Source: Streptomyces sp. NBC_00273 (GTDB taxonomy: Bacteria > Actinomycetota > Actinomycetes > Streptomycetales > Streptomycetaceae). Taken from it: 64,000 nt of DNA. Each line of letters starts with the position of its first letter. Within the stretch, counting starts at the first letter, position 1. The translations under genes and the position numbers were made by a program. Under the pieces are notes generated by a model that was not told the origin of the DNA, did not search any database, and worked only from the letters and a program-made list of their open reading frames with translations. The DNA lies in assembly GCF_036178145.1 (NCBI RefSeq), contig NZ_CP108067.1, forward strand, positions 9,997,001 through 10,061,000, in the 5' to 3' direction. Positions 1-7,885 of the stretch are shown piece after piece.

Positions 1-244
1 GGATGTCATCGCCGAGCACCTCCTGGACGCTCTGCCCGTCCGCCGCCGTTTCTTCGTGCAGTCCCAGGGCGGCGTCGAGGATCGGCATCAGGTTGCGGCC
101 GGTGAAGCCCCCGTGGGGGAGGAGATCGACCTTGATCTGTTCCCACGCAGCCCGGTAGTCAACCGGCAGGGCGGCGGCCCGGGCTTCGAACGCCTTCCAT
201 TCCCTGGTGAGATCGCTGCCTGTGATGGTCTCCCAGAAGTTCAT
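1..244 (-). CDS. DUF1048 family protein, partial
   Basis: Read leftward from an ATG at 244; about 81 codons are present before the window ends. The opening residues MNFWETITGSDLTREW and the later GRNLMPILD are typical of small helical DUF1048 proteins, usually around 110 residues, so roughly the last quarter is missing. The ATG overlaps the TGA of the upstream PadR gene (ATGA), which implies one transcript and translational coupling. DUF1048 proteins are known mainly as partners of PadR-type repressors; their biochemical role is not established. Confidence 0.85.
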   Translation of the reverse strand, partial: MNFWETITGSDLTREWKAFEARAAALPVDYRAAWEQIKVDLLPHGGFTGRNLMPILDAALGLHEETAADGQSVQEVLGDDI

Positions 245-567
245 CGCCCGCCCTCCTTGAGCTTGTCGATGCGTGATGAGACGTACTGCCATTTCGCCCA
301 GAACTTCGCGAGCTCCTCGCGGCCCGCGTCGTTGAGCGCGTAGAACTTGCGCGGGGGACCGACCCCGGATGGTCGCTTCGTCACCTGGACGAGTCCGTTC
401 CTCTCCAGTCGCAGCAAGATGGTGTACACCGTCCCCTCGATGACGTCGGTGAAGCCCAGCTCGTTCAGCTGACGGGTGATGGCGTACCCGTAGGTCTCCT
501 CGCGGTCGATGATCTCGAGCACGCACCCTTCGAGCGTGCCCTTCAGCATCTCCGTCAGGTCGTCCAT
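241..567 (-). CDS. PadR family transcriptional regulator
   Basis: A 108-residue protein with the PadR winged helix-turn-helix over most of its length: the TYGYAITRQL helix near residues 25-35 and the EGTVYTILLRLERNGLV recognition/wing region near 45-62, then a short dimerisation helix. This is the short PadR form. A GAGGAAG Shine-Dalgarno precedes the ATG at 567. It is the first gene of a two-gene operon with the DUF1048 gene. Palindromes at 594-628 make negative autoregulation likely. The inducing ligand cannot be read from sequence. Confidence 0.92.
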   Translation of the reverse strand: MDDLTEMLKGTLEGCVLEIIDREETYGYAITRQLNELGFTDVIEGTVYTILLRLERNGLVQVTKRPSGVGPPRKFYALNDAGREELAKFWAKWQYVSSRIDKLKEGGR

Positions 568-593
568 CTCAAGTCTTCCTCCTCGGCGTCACC

Positions 594-628
594 GGTACTG
601 CGTAGTACCGAGTACAGCTATACGGTAT
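594..628. promoter_or_regulatory. Probable PadR operator with two palindromes
   Basis: GGTACT-4-AGTACC (594-609) and ATAC-G-GTAT (620-628) lie 27-61 bp upstream of the PadR start. Spacing and AT-containing dyads fit an autoregulatory operator. No footprint evidence is available here. Confidence 0.55.
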
Positions 629-677
629 CACCGAGTAGTGGAGGGTTCCAGCAATCGGCGAACAGGGACCGGACCCT

Positions 678-1094
678 GTGATCCGCGCCGCTGCCGGCCT
701 CGAGCGTCTGCCGCGAGCTGATCACGATCGAGTGGTGCAAAGCGTCGTCGTCGACCACGTACACGTCCCGGCGCCGCTGCGAATCGCGTCCGCACGGGAC
801 GAACCCCGGCGCTTCGCCTACACGTGGGGGTGCCGCGACCCCGAGCACTACGCCGTTCCCCAGCTCGACCTCCGGAGGGAGTCCGGCGGGGCGGGCACCT
901 GGCCCTCCGGCCACGGCGAGACCGGGTGCTTGGGTGCGCAGCTGGCCCGTGTCGAGATGCGGGTCGCGTTCTCCGCGCTTCTCGAGTGCGTTCCCACGCT
1001 GCGCGTGGCCGTACCGGGCGCGGAGGTTGTCCTGCGTCCCGAGACGCGGGACATCTGCGGGGTGAGGTATCTCCCGGTCGCTTGGGACGTGTGA
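678..1094 (+). pseudogene. Cytochrome P450 C-terminal remnant
   Basis: The frame ends with a recognisable P450 C-terminus: CLGAQLARVEMRVAF corresponds to the haem-thiolate Cys and L-helix, followed by a final RYLPVAW. The residues before the Cys read SGHGETG instead of the family's FGxGxHxC pattern, so the conserved Phe and His are gone. The N-terminal three quarters, including the I-helix and ExxR motif, are absent. It is a decayed fragment, not a working enzyme. Confidence 0.7.
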
Positions 1095-1327
1095 CCGCGA
1101 GCCAGTGACAGGTGACGCCGTCTACGGTCTCCGCCACCGCTGGGGTGCCCGCCTGCGTCGATCGTGTCTGCGGCGCCGTACTGGGACGGTGAACAGACCC
1201 CTCGCCGTGCCATGCCGGTCGGCCTGGAAAGATGGCGCCCTCGCCCACCCCACTCCACGCCGCAGCCAAGGGAATTGTGGCGGTCCGAGAAGAGGCGCGC
1301 CTCGCAGATCGCTCCCGGGTGCTCATG

Positions 1328-2059
1328 TCATGCGTTCAGTTGGGCGCGAATGAGCGAGTCGAGTCGTTCCCACGCCGGGGACGAAGCGTTGACCCTGCCC
1401 TGGATGAGGGCGGGGATCTCGGAGCCCGTATCCAGCCCGGGCCGTTCGTCGGGCCCGTAGCGCTCCCGATTCGCCTCGGCGATACGGCGGGCGAGGTCGT
1501 CGAGGCGCGGGTCGTCGGCGTCGAGGTCGTGCGCGTGGTCGTAGCCGAGGAAGAGCTGCCGTAGCGCCGGGTCGGCCAAGATCTGGGCCTGGTCGTGAAA
1601 CAGGGTGATCGCACGGTCCGGGTGGGTGGCGAACACGAGGATCCACAAGTCGCGTTGCAGGTCCACCCATCGAGGCGTGAATCCCCAACGGGCCAGGTCC
1701 TCCAGATGGGCGACGACTTCGCCGGGGAGCGGTACCAGCCGCCCGGCGGCGAGCCGGTGCAGCCGCCCCTGTGTTTCCTGCAGGCTGCGGATGCGGGCGC
1801 CGAGTTCGTCGTCGATCTCTCCCAGCGCCTGCCGGAATTCCTCGTCGCTTGCCGCTCTCAGATCCCGGATACGAGCCAGAGGGACGCCGGCTTCTGCCAG
1901 TGTCCGGATCTTGATCAGTTCGACGGCGTCGTTCGCACCGTACCGCCGGTAGCCGGACGCGTCGCGGTCGGGTTCGGGGAGCAACCCCTTGTCGTGGTAG
2001 ACGCGGACGGTCTTGATCGACACTCCGATGTAGCCGGCCAGCTGTCCGATGGTGATCAC
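1328..2059 (-). CDS. MerR family transcriptional regulator
   Basis: About 243 residues from the GTG at 2059. The N-terminal 70 residues are the MerR DNA-binding domain: ITIGQLAGYIGVSIKTVRVY, then YHDKGLLPEPDRDASGYRRY. A coiled-coil dimerisation helix follows around 80-120 and then an alpha-helical C-terminal half typical of Streptomyces MerR proteins with undefined ligands. An upstream extension is open but crosses the operator, so the GTG is preferred. A perfect dyad at 2079-2099 sits immediately upstream, consistent with autoregulation and control of the divergent small gene at 2114. Confidence 0.88.
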   Translation of the reverse strand: MITIGQLAGYIGVSIKTVRVYHDKGLLPEPDRDASGYRRYGANDAVELIKIRTLAEAGVPLARIRDLRAASDEEFRQALGEIDDELGARIRSLQETQGRLHRLAAGRLVPLPGEVVAHLEDLARWGFTPRWVDLQRDLWILVFATHPDRAITLFHDQAQILADPALRQLFLGYDHAHDLDADDPRLDDLARRIAEANRERYGPDERPGLDTGSEIPALIQGRVNASSPAWERLDSLIRAQLNA

Positions 2060-2078
2060 GCGCTCATCGTCCCACTTG

Positions 2079-2099
2079 ACCTTGCCCCAGGGGCAAGGT
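2079..2099. promoter_or_regulatory. Perfect 21-bp MerR-type dyad operator
   Basis: ACCTTGCCCC-A-GGGGCAAGGT is a perfect inverted repeat with 10-bp arms. It lies between the divergent MerR gene (start 2059) and a small gene (start 2114), with TTGACC overlapping its left edge. MerR proteins bind such dyads inside long promoter spacers. Confidence 0.8.
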
Positions 2100-2113
2100 T
2101 GCAGCATGGCGTC

Positions 2114-2398
2114 ATGGAGAACACGAATCCCGATCGGGAGACCCTCCGCGAGCTGGCCGACGAGGGCAACGAGACCGCGCTGGACCGGCTGGCCGACCTC
2201 GCGGACGCGGCCGGCGACCTCGCGGAGCTGAGCGACCTGTTGGACGAGGGATCCCGGCACGCCGGGTTCTTACTCACCCGACGCGCGGTGGCAGCCGGTG
2301 ACCTGCGTGAGCTGCAACGGATCTCCGATGCCGGATACGAAGATGCCGGAACGGAGCTGGACCGGCTGCTGCAGGCACCGGGCGGTCATCAGGGCTGA
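2114..2398 (+). CDS. Small acidic hypothetical protein
   Basis: 94 residues from the ATG at 2114, about 15 bp from the shared MerR dyad, so the transcript may have a very short leader. The protein is acidic and alpha-helical. Repeated segments such as LADLADAAGDLAELSDLLD and RRAVAAGDLRELQRISDAG resemble degenerate helical (Sel1/HEAT-like) units. I recall similar small proteins in other streptomycetes but no assigned function. Its position suggests it is the main target of the divergent MerR regulator. Confidence 0.7.
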   Translation: MENTNPDRETLRELADEGNETALDRLADLADAAGDLAELSDLLDEGSRHAGFLLTRRAVAAGDLRELQRISDAGYEDAGTELDRLLQAPGGHQG

Positions 2399-2534
2399 CG
2401 ATCCGCCCGGCCGCCGCACCTACGCGATCTCAGCTCGGATGGCTACGCGTCGCGATCGTCCATGACCACTTCTTCCCGCATCTCACCATGAAGACATGAA
2501 GAAGCGCAGGCGGCGAACGTGCCGTGGCGTGGCC

Positions 2535-3860
2535 CTAGACGCCGATGTCCCGGCTCCGGTAGTCCTGCAGGGTTTCCCGCCGGACCAGGAGCCGGGCAGT
2601 GCGCTCGTGGACGGCGACGACGGCGGGGCGGCCGACCAGGTTGTAGCCGGATGCCATGGACAGCTGGTAGGCACCGGCAACCGGAACGGCAAGCAGGTCG
2701 CCGGGGCGGATGTCGCCGGGCAGGTGCACGTCGGCGGCGAGGACGTCGCCGGCCTCGCAGTGGCGGCCGACGACCGTGGTCGTACGGGTTTCGGCAGCCG
2801 AGGTTCTGCCGATCAGACGGGGGGCGTAGCGCACCCCGTACAGGGCGGGCCGCGGGTTGTCGCTCATGCCGCCGTCGACGGCGACGAACACCTTCTCGCC
2901 GGTGTGCTTGACAGCGAGCACCCGGTACAGGGCGACTCCGGCCGGCCCGACGACGGCCCGCCCGGGCTCGATGAGAAGCCGTGGGACGGTCAGCCGGGCA
3001 GCGGCGCAGCCCTCAATGAGCTCCGCCCGCAGCCGTCGGGCCAGCGCGGTCAGGTCCAAGGCGGGTTCTCCGGGCCGGTAGGCAATGCCGTGGCCGCCGC
3101 CCATGTCCAGCTCGGGCAGGACGACGCCGTGCGCGTCGCGGATGCGGGCCATCAGCCCCACCATCCGGCGCAGGGCCACCAGGTAGGGCTTCACGTCGGT
3201 GATCTGCGAGCCGATGTGGCAGTGCAGGCCGGTCAGTTCGAGCTGCGGCTGGCCGAGGATTCGTGTGACGGCGTGCTGCGCGCCCCCGTCGGTGAGGGAG
3301 AGGCCGAACTTCTGGTCGTCCGTACCGGTGCGGATCTTGTCGTGGCCGCCTGCCGAGACTCCCGGCACCACGCGCACCATGACCTTCTGGTGCCCGTCGG
3401 CGGCCGCGATCCTGGCGATCTCGGACGGACTGTCGATGACGATCCGCCCCACGCCGAGGCGTAGCGCCGCCTCCAGGTCGCGGGGCGACTTGGCGTTGCC
3501 GTGCAGCACGATGCGCTCGGGTGGGAAACCGGAGGTGACGGCGAGCTCCAGTTCCCCGGCCGAGCACACGTCCAGGCCCAGTCCTTCCTCCTGAACCCAG
3601 CGCACCATGGCGCGGGACAGGAACGCCTTGGCGGCGTACAGCACGTCGGCGTCCGGGAAGGCGTCCCGGTAGGTCCGGCAGCGCCCGCGTACCTCGCCTT
3701 CGTCCAGTACGTAGGCCGGTGTGTCGAACCGGTCGGCGATCTCGGTGAGGGGGACTCCGCCGACGGCCAGGCCGCCGTGCGGGAGCGGGGTCGTGGACGC
3801 GGGCCATATGGAGAGTTCACGCGCGTCGGTCGGCATGGCGGAGAGGGCGGTGATAGTCAT
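2535..3860 (-). CDS. Diaminopimelate decarboxylase-like PLP enzyme
   Basis: 441 residues, the usual size of fold-III PLP decarboxylases. LYAAKAFLS near residue 75 carries the Schiff-base Lys. The barrel contains the HCHIGSQI segment and a Gly-rich DMGGGHGI phosphate-binding loop. The C-terminal GRHCEAGDVL matches the CESGD motif that donates the active-site Cys across the dimer. Expected reaction: meso-diaminopimelate to lysine plus CO2, or a related amino-acid decarboxylation. It follows the SAV_915-like gene by 12 bp. That linkage hints at a paralogue of housekeeping LysA with a specialised role, which is inference. Confidence 0.85.
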   Translation of the reverse strand: MTITALSAMPTDARELSIWPASTTPLPHGGLAVGGVPLTEIADRFDTPAYVLDEGEVRGRCRTYRDAFPDADVLYAAKAFLSRAMVRWVQEEGLGLDVCSAGELELAVTSGFPPERIVLHGNAKSPRDLEAALRLGVGRIVIDSPSEIARIAAADGHQKVMVRVVPGVSAGGHDKIRTGTDDQKFGLSLTDGGAQHAVTRILGQPQLELTGLHCHIGSQITDVKPYLVALRRMVGLMARIRDAHGVVLPELDMGGGHGIAYRPGEPALDLTALARRLRAELIEGCAAARLTVPRLLIEPGRAVVGPAGVALYRVLAVKHTGEKVFVAVDGGMSDNPRPALYGVRYAPRLIGRTSAAETRTTTVVGRHCEAGDVLAADVHLPGDIRPGDLLAVPVAGAYQLSMASGYNLVGRPAVVAVHERTARLLVRRETLQDYRSRDIGV

Positions 3861-3871
3861 GTGTGATCCCT

Positions 3872-4234
3872 TCAGGCCGTCCGGGCCGTGGTTCCGGGTG
3901 CCTGCGTGACCGGTGCCGCGAGCAGGGCGGTGCTCGCGGCCGCGGTGACCGGGGGTGCGGTGAGGGTCGGGTCGACGGTCAGCAGGTGCACCCCGAGTGG
4001 TTCGGACATGGCCCGGAGAGCGGCTTCGGAGAGCCGGATCCAGGGCTGGGCCGTGCCGAGCGCGGCGGCGATCCGGTCCGGGCTGGTGAAGCCGACGGCG
4101 GTACGGGTTCCCAACGGGGTGCGGAACAGCCGCACCACCTGGTGTGCTCCTCCCGGCCGGGCGGGCACGTACAGAGGCCCGGCCGGGGCCTGTTCTTCAG
4201 GCTCGGGGTCGTCGTCGTACAGGAACAAACACAT
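3872..4234 (-). CDS. SAV_915 family protein
   Basis: 120 residues from the ATG at 4234 (MCLFLYDDDPEPEEQ), preceded by a good GGAGG site; an upstream in-frame extension has none. The body (HQVVRLFRTPLGTRTAVGF, then a helix and a GVHLLTVDP strand) is the SseB/SAV_915-like fold. These small actinobacterial proteins commonly sit next to PLP-dependent decarboxylase-like genes, as here. It is the first gene of a two-gene operon. Function is unknown; the Ala/Thr-rich tail looks disordered. Confidence 0.75.
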   Translation of the reverse strand: MCLFLYDDDPEPEEQAPAGPLYVPARPGGAHQVVRLFRTPLGTRTAVGFTSPDRIAAALGTAQPWIRLSEAALRAMSEPLGVHLLTVDPTLTAPPVTAAASTALLAAPVTQAPGTTARTA

Positions 4235-4526
4235 GGGGCCCTCCCTGAGGAACCACGAGTGGCGATTGGCGCCCCGGCTGCGGGGAGGCGGGCCGGGGCG
4301 CGTCATCGAAGCTATCCCCGCACCCCTGCACCTGTGGCCACCTCGTAACGGGACCCATACGGCGACCGGCCATGTTCTTACGGATCACTGACGGCCGGAG
4401 CCACGGGCATCAGAAACCCGTCATGGTTACGGATCTCCGCGTTAGAAGGCCATCAGCAACATCACGTCATCCTCCATTCCGGCTCTTCTATGGGAACTGG
4501 TGGACGAAGCAGAGAGGGAAGAGGCC

Positions 4527-5039
4527 GTGCGAAGAGTCGTGGTCGGTGTGACGGGAACGCCGGGGAGTCTGTCCGCGCTGCACCGGGCGGCCGCAGAGGC
4601 CCGCGTGCGCGATGCGGAGCTGCGGGTCGTCCTGGCCTGGCAGTCACCGGGCGGTGAGCTCGGAAGCCGCAACGGCCTCGGGCCCTCCGCCCTGGCGGAA
4701 TGCCGCGCCGCGGTTGTCGAAAGACTCCGCGAGGTCCTCGATACGGCGTTCGGTGCCGTAAAGCCCGGTGTCACTGTCGCCGGCCTCACGGTACGGGGGA
4801 CCCCGGGCGCGGCCCTCGTGGACGCTGCCCGCGACGCGCAGGACCTCCTCGTCGTCGGCACGGGATCACGCGCCGCGTTGCGCCGCCTCGTCCGCCCTTC
4901 GGTGGCCCGCTACTGCCTCGCGCACGCCGCCTGCCCTGTTCTCGTTGTGCCTCCGTCTCCACTCCAGAGCGAGCTCGATGCCGCACGCCGACGCAACTTC
5001 TGGAGAATGCCGCTGGACACACGGGAGCTGACTCCGTGA
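4527..5039 (+). CDS. Universal stress protein (UspA family)
   Basis: About 170 residues with one Usp domain: strand 1 RRVVVGVTG, a helix with SLSALHRAAAEA, and C-terminal DLLVVGTGSR followed by CPVLVVP, the place of the ATP-binding loop. The loop GTGSRAALRRLVRPSV lacks the full G-2x-G-9x-G(S/T) spacing, so nucleotide binding is uncertain. GTG at 4527 is chosen for its GGGAAGAGG site; an in-frame GTG at 4500 is the alternative. It appears monocistronic. Confidence 0.85.
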   Translation: MRRVVVGVTGTPGSLSALHRAAAEARVRDAELRVVLAWQSPGGELGSRNGLGPSALAECRAAVVERLREVLDTAFGAVKPGVTVAGLTVRGTPGAALVDAARDAQDLLVVGTGSRAALRRLVRPSVARYCLAHAACPVLVVPPSPLQSELDAARRRNFWRMPLDTRELTP

Positions 5040-5138
5040 GCCGGGTGACGCCATCACCGTGAGGAGGCGAGCCCGTGTCGACGGGGGAACGGGGTCTTTC
5101 GGCATGCGATCGACGTGCTCAGCTGACCGCGTGCACTG

Positions 5139-5849
5139 TCAGCAGCAGTCGCAGCCGGGCGGGCACGCGCAGTTGGCCTCGGTCTCGCCAGGTTTGATCG
5201 CGTCGCCGACAGGCATGGGGCCGCAGCAGGACTCGCCGCGCCAGGCGTCACGGCCTTCCTTGACGGCTACGGAGGCGATCACCAGGGCGGTGATCGGGTC
5301 GGCCCAGGCCCATCCGAGGAGCATGTTGGCCAGCAGTCCGGCCAGCAGGACCGCCGACAGATACGTGCACAGTAGGGTCTGCTTGGAGTCCGCGACAGCG
5401 GACGCGGAGCCGAGTTCGCGGCCGGCACGGCGTTGGGCGGCCGACAGGAACGGCATCACAGCGAGGGACACGGCGGCCAGGACGACGCCGGTAAGGGAGT
5501 GCTCGGCCTCGCCCGTTCCGGTCAGGGCACGGACGGAGTCGACGCCGACGTATATGGCGAGTGTGAAGAAGGAGATGGCGATGATCCGGAGTGCTGTCTT
5601 CTCCCTGGCCTCGCGTACCTCGTGCTCCCGGGCGGAGAACTGCCAGGCGACCGCAGCTGCGGAGGAGACCTCGATGGCCGAGTCGAGGCCGAAGCCGACC
5701 AGCGCGGTCGAGGAGGCGATCGTGCCAGCGGTGATCGCGATGACGCCCTCGATCACGTTGTAGGTGATGGTGGCAGCGACCAGGAGCCTTATGCGTCGGG
5801 CCAGCAGATCACGGCGGGCCGGGGCTGGCCCGAAGGATATGGAAGCCAT
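5139..5849 (-). CDS. Compact CDF-like cation transporter with Cys-rich tail
   Basis: 236 residues with about five to six membrane helices. TITYNVIEGVIAI, STALVGFGLDSAIEV and SAVADSKQTLLC, with Asp in helices 2 and 5, are cation-diffusion-facilitator features. It lacks the large cytoplasmic CDF domain and ends in a Cys-rich tail (ESCCGP, then NCACPPGCDCC), a plausible metal-binding module. Its ATG overlaps the stop of the CmtR-like gene (TGATG), so the two are co-translated. Predicted role: export of thiophilic metal such as Cd or Pb, inferred from the sensor. Confidence 0.85.
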   Translation of the reverse strand: MASISFGPAPARRDLLARRIRLLVAATITYNVIEGVIAITAGTIASSTALVGFGLDSAIEVSSAAAVAWQFSAREHEVREAREKTALRIIAISFFTLAIYVGVDSVRALTGTGEAEHSLTGVVLAAVSLAVMPFLSAAQRRAGRELGSASAVADSKQTLLCTYLSAVLLAGLLANMLLGWAWADPITALVIASVAVKEGRDAWRGESCCGPMPVGDAIKPGETEANCACPPGCDCC

Positions 5850-6184
5850 CAGCAGCAGCCCTCCTCGTCAGCGTTGGCGCAGGTGCGGTCGGCATCGACG
5901 GCGATGACCGCCGTCCGCAGATCATCCAGGGCGTGCCCGAGCCGCTCGTCGGCGAGCTCGTAGCGGGTTCGGCGCCCGTCAGGCAGGGCGACGACCAGGC
6001 CGCAGTCCCGCAGGCAGGCCAGGTGGTTGGACAGCCGCGTCCGCGAGACGCCGATGCGGTCGGCCAGATCGGAGGGATACGCGGGTGCTTCGCGCAAGGC
6101 GAGCAGCAGCTGGCAGCGGATGGGGTCGGCGAGCGCGCGGCCGAACCGGGCCAGCACCTCGATGTCTGGGGCGATCGTCAGCAC
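5849..6184 (-). CDS. cmtR: CmtR-type ArsR/SmtB metal sensor
   Basis: 111 residues from a GTG at 6184. A winged helix covers DPIRCQLL through GRRTRYEL. Cysteines fall at 24, 57, 61 and 102. Positions 57, 61 and 102 coincide with the Cd/Pb ligands known for Mycobacterium tuberculosis CmtR, and the context HLACLRDCGLV matches. Two further Cys end the protein (EEGCC). It should repress the operon and release DNA on Cd(II)/Pb(II) binding. A 38-bp dyad lies 9 bp upstream of the start. It is translationally coupled to the transporter. Confidence 0.9.
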   Translation of the reverse strand: MLTIAPDIEVLARFGRALADPIRCQLLLALREAPAYPSDLADRIGVSRTRLSNHLACLRDCGLVVALPDGRRTRYELADERLGHALDDLRTAVIAVDADRTCANADEEGCC

Positions 6185-6192
6185 CCAACCGA

Positions 6193-6230
6193 CAGTACAC
6201 GTAGTCCTGAATCCAGGAAACTGTGTACTG
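6193..6230. promoter_or_regulatory. Probable CmtR operator (38-bp interrupted dyad)
   Basis: CAGTACAC (6193-6200) pairs with GTGTACTG (6223-6230), and inner TCCTG (6205-6209) pairs with CAGGA (6214-6218); both share the same centre. The site abuts the CmtR start, so bound repressor would block transcription initiation. Confidence 0.7.
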
Positions 6231-6356
6231 ATGCGCTGCTGCTGGCGTGCTTGCCTGGGAGGGCATACGCGAGCTGCTGGACGTCCGGGACGAGGGTGCG
6301 TGCGCGGCGGTGCGGACCCGGATGGTGCCGCTGGGGGTCAAGGGGCCGCACCACGC

Positions 6357-7035
6357 CGGGACTCCTCGCCTCGATGCTCATCGCGGGCCTCGTCCTGCTC
6401 GCCGTGCTCGCCCCGTGGATGCTGACCGCGGCCGACTCGATCGGCGGCGTACCGACTTCGGGCACCGAGCCCCCAACACCCCTTCGGTACGAACCAGACC
6501 GGCCGCGACCTACTCGCTCGTGTCATCCACGGAGCCCGGCTCTCGCTCACCACGGCCGGCATCGCCGTCGCGCTGGGCCTGCTCGGCGGTAGCGCCCTGG
6601 GCCTCGGCGCCGGCTTCCTGGGTGGCTGGTACGGCGAGATCACCATGCGCTGCCTCGGCGTCTTGCTCGCCATCCCCCCGCTGCTCCTCTCTCTCGCCCT
6701 GATCGCGGCACTTGGCTCCGGTACCGTCAACGTCGCCATCACGGTCGGCCTGTCGACGGTCGCGAACTTCGCGCGGGTGACGAGAGCCGAGACGCTGCGC
6801 GTCTGCCGGTCAGGCTCCGTCGAGGCGGCACGCTCCCTGGGCGCCGGCCACTGCCGGATCCTCGTCCGCCACGTCCTCCCACACGCCCAGGGCCCGCTGC
6901 TCTCCCTCCTGGCACTCGAACTCGGCATCGCGATCCTCGCGGTCTCCGGCCTGAGCTTCCTCGGCTACGGCGCCGACCCGCCCACACCCGAATCGGGCCT
7001 GCTGGTGGCGGACGGGCGCGACTACGTGGCGACGT
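6357..7035 (+). pseudogene. Dipeptide ABC transporter permease (DppC-like), frameshifted
   Basis: An N-terminal membrane helix (SMLIAGLVLLAVLAPWML) is in one frame. From about 6478 the rest continues in another: FGTNQTGRDLLARVIHGARL, the EAARSLGAG coupling-loop region with RHVLPHA after it, and GLSFLGYGADPPTPESG. These are hallmarks of DppC/OppC permeases. At least one frameshift separates the parts, and the C-terminus changes into LysE-like sequence near 7035. No companion binding-protein or ATPase genes are present, so this is a stranded remnant. Confidence 0.75.
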
Positions 7036-7039
7036 CCTG

Positions 7040-7256
7040 GTGTCAACCGCCTGGCCGGCTGGCTCGAAGGGCAGGAGCGCCTCGGCACCGTCTATCTCGT
7101 GTGGCTGGGGATCGCCACCTGGCGCTCGGTGCGATCCTGCGCCACGCCGATGGCAGGCCGACACTGGCGTGCGCTGTGGGCAGGGCTCGGTGGATTCGGA
7201 CAGGGATCTGGTCGAGCGTCCTCAACCCCAAGGCCGCCTCCGTCTACCTCTGGCCA
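7040..7256 (+). pseudogene. LysE-family exporter remnant
   Basis: One frame gives GTVYLVWLGIATWRS and the next gives RTGIWSSVLNPKAASVYL, matching the AYLxWLGxxxWR and LLNPKAxxFY signatures of LysE/RhtB exporters. A frameshift separates them and both ends are missing. It is joined directly to the permease remnant, so a deletion probably fused two dead transporter genes. Confidence 0.6.
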
Positions 7257-7653
7257 GGTTCGCGTCCGCGGCGTTGCCGACTTCGCGGAGTCGCACGGTG
7301 GTGTGGGGACCCCCGCTGTGGTGAGTGGGCCGCGTTGCTTGAGCGGCCTGGCCGAGTGGTTCTTCGCGCACAGGAGCGATAAGCGTTGTTCTTGGGTGGT
7401 GTCCCGGTTTCAGGGGTCGCTGGTCCGGTTCTAGAGGAAGCCGATCGCCGAGCGCGGCCAGTGTGTCGGTGAGATCGGATGAGCCTTGCCTCGGGTCGCA
7501 AGAGATCGACGTTGGCCGGTGTATGGCGGGTCCGCCCAGGCTGCCACGAATGCATCCACGGGCTGTCACTGGGTAGGTGGGGCGGCGGAGTCGCGCCGAT
7601 CCAGTTCCGGAAGGAATAAATCCCCCTGGTCAGACCCGTGGGTGGATACTCCG
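7257..7653. other. Stretch without a recognisable gene
   Basis: Decayed sequence between the LysE remnant and the small gene at 7664. Short open frames occur on both strands but none has a convincing family signature or start site. Confidence 0.5.
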
Positions 7654-7673
7654 ATGCTGACTTTTGCTGACTT
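7654..7673 (+). repeat. TGCTGAC-containing direct repeat, copy 1
   Basis: ATGCTGACTTTTGCTGACTT. A near-identical copy lies at 8043-8063 (one extra C). Each copy contains two TGCTGAC words, the arrangement expected for recombinase or excisionase arm sites. The same 7-mer recurs beside the integrase at 38.2 kb. Confidence 0.5.
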
Positions 7674-7885
7674 CTAGGGACTCGCAACGCTCTGACCTGC
7701 GGAAACGTCGAACGATCCAATGGTTCTGGAACTGGATCGGACGGTCACACGATGATATCGCGCAGGCCCGCGAAGACTGGATGAACGGGTCCCGATTCGG
7801 CGAGGTCAAGGGCTATGACGGCCCTCCGATTCCCTCCCCGGAACTGCCTCCTACCCACCTGAAGCCGAGGGGAAGGGTTCGTTGA
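7664..7885 (+). CDS. Small hypothetical protein
   Basis: 73 residues from a TTG at 7664, the only reasonable start in frame. RKRRTIQWFWNWIGRSHDD and RFGEVKGYDGPPIPSPELPP look like real protein: Trp-rich, then Pro-rich, ending basic. The start overlaps the TGCTGAC repeat and there is no strong ribosome-binding site, so the N-terminus may be truncated. Function unknown; no similar family is recognised with confidence. Confidence 0.45.
   Translation: MLTSRDSQRSDLRKRRTIQWFWNWIGRSHDDIAQAREDWMNGSRFGEVKGYDGPPIPSPELPPTHLKPRGRVR

Noticed and set aside
5433..5963. A 176-codon plus-strand open frame
   Set aside because: Lies antisense to the CDF transporter and CmtR genes, which have conserved motifs and coupled starts.
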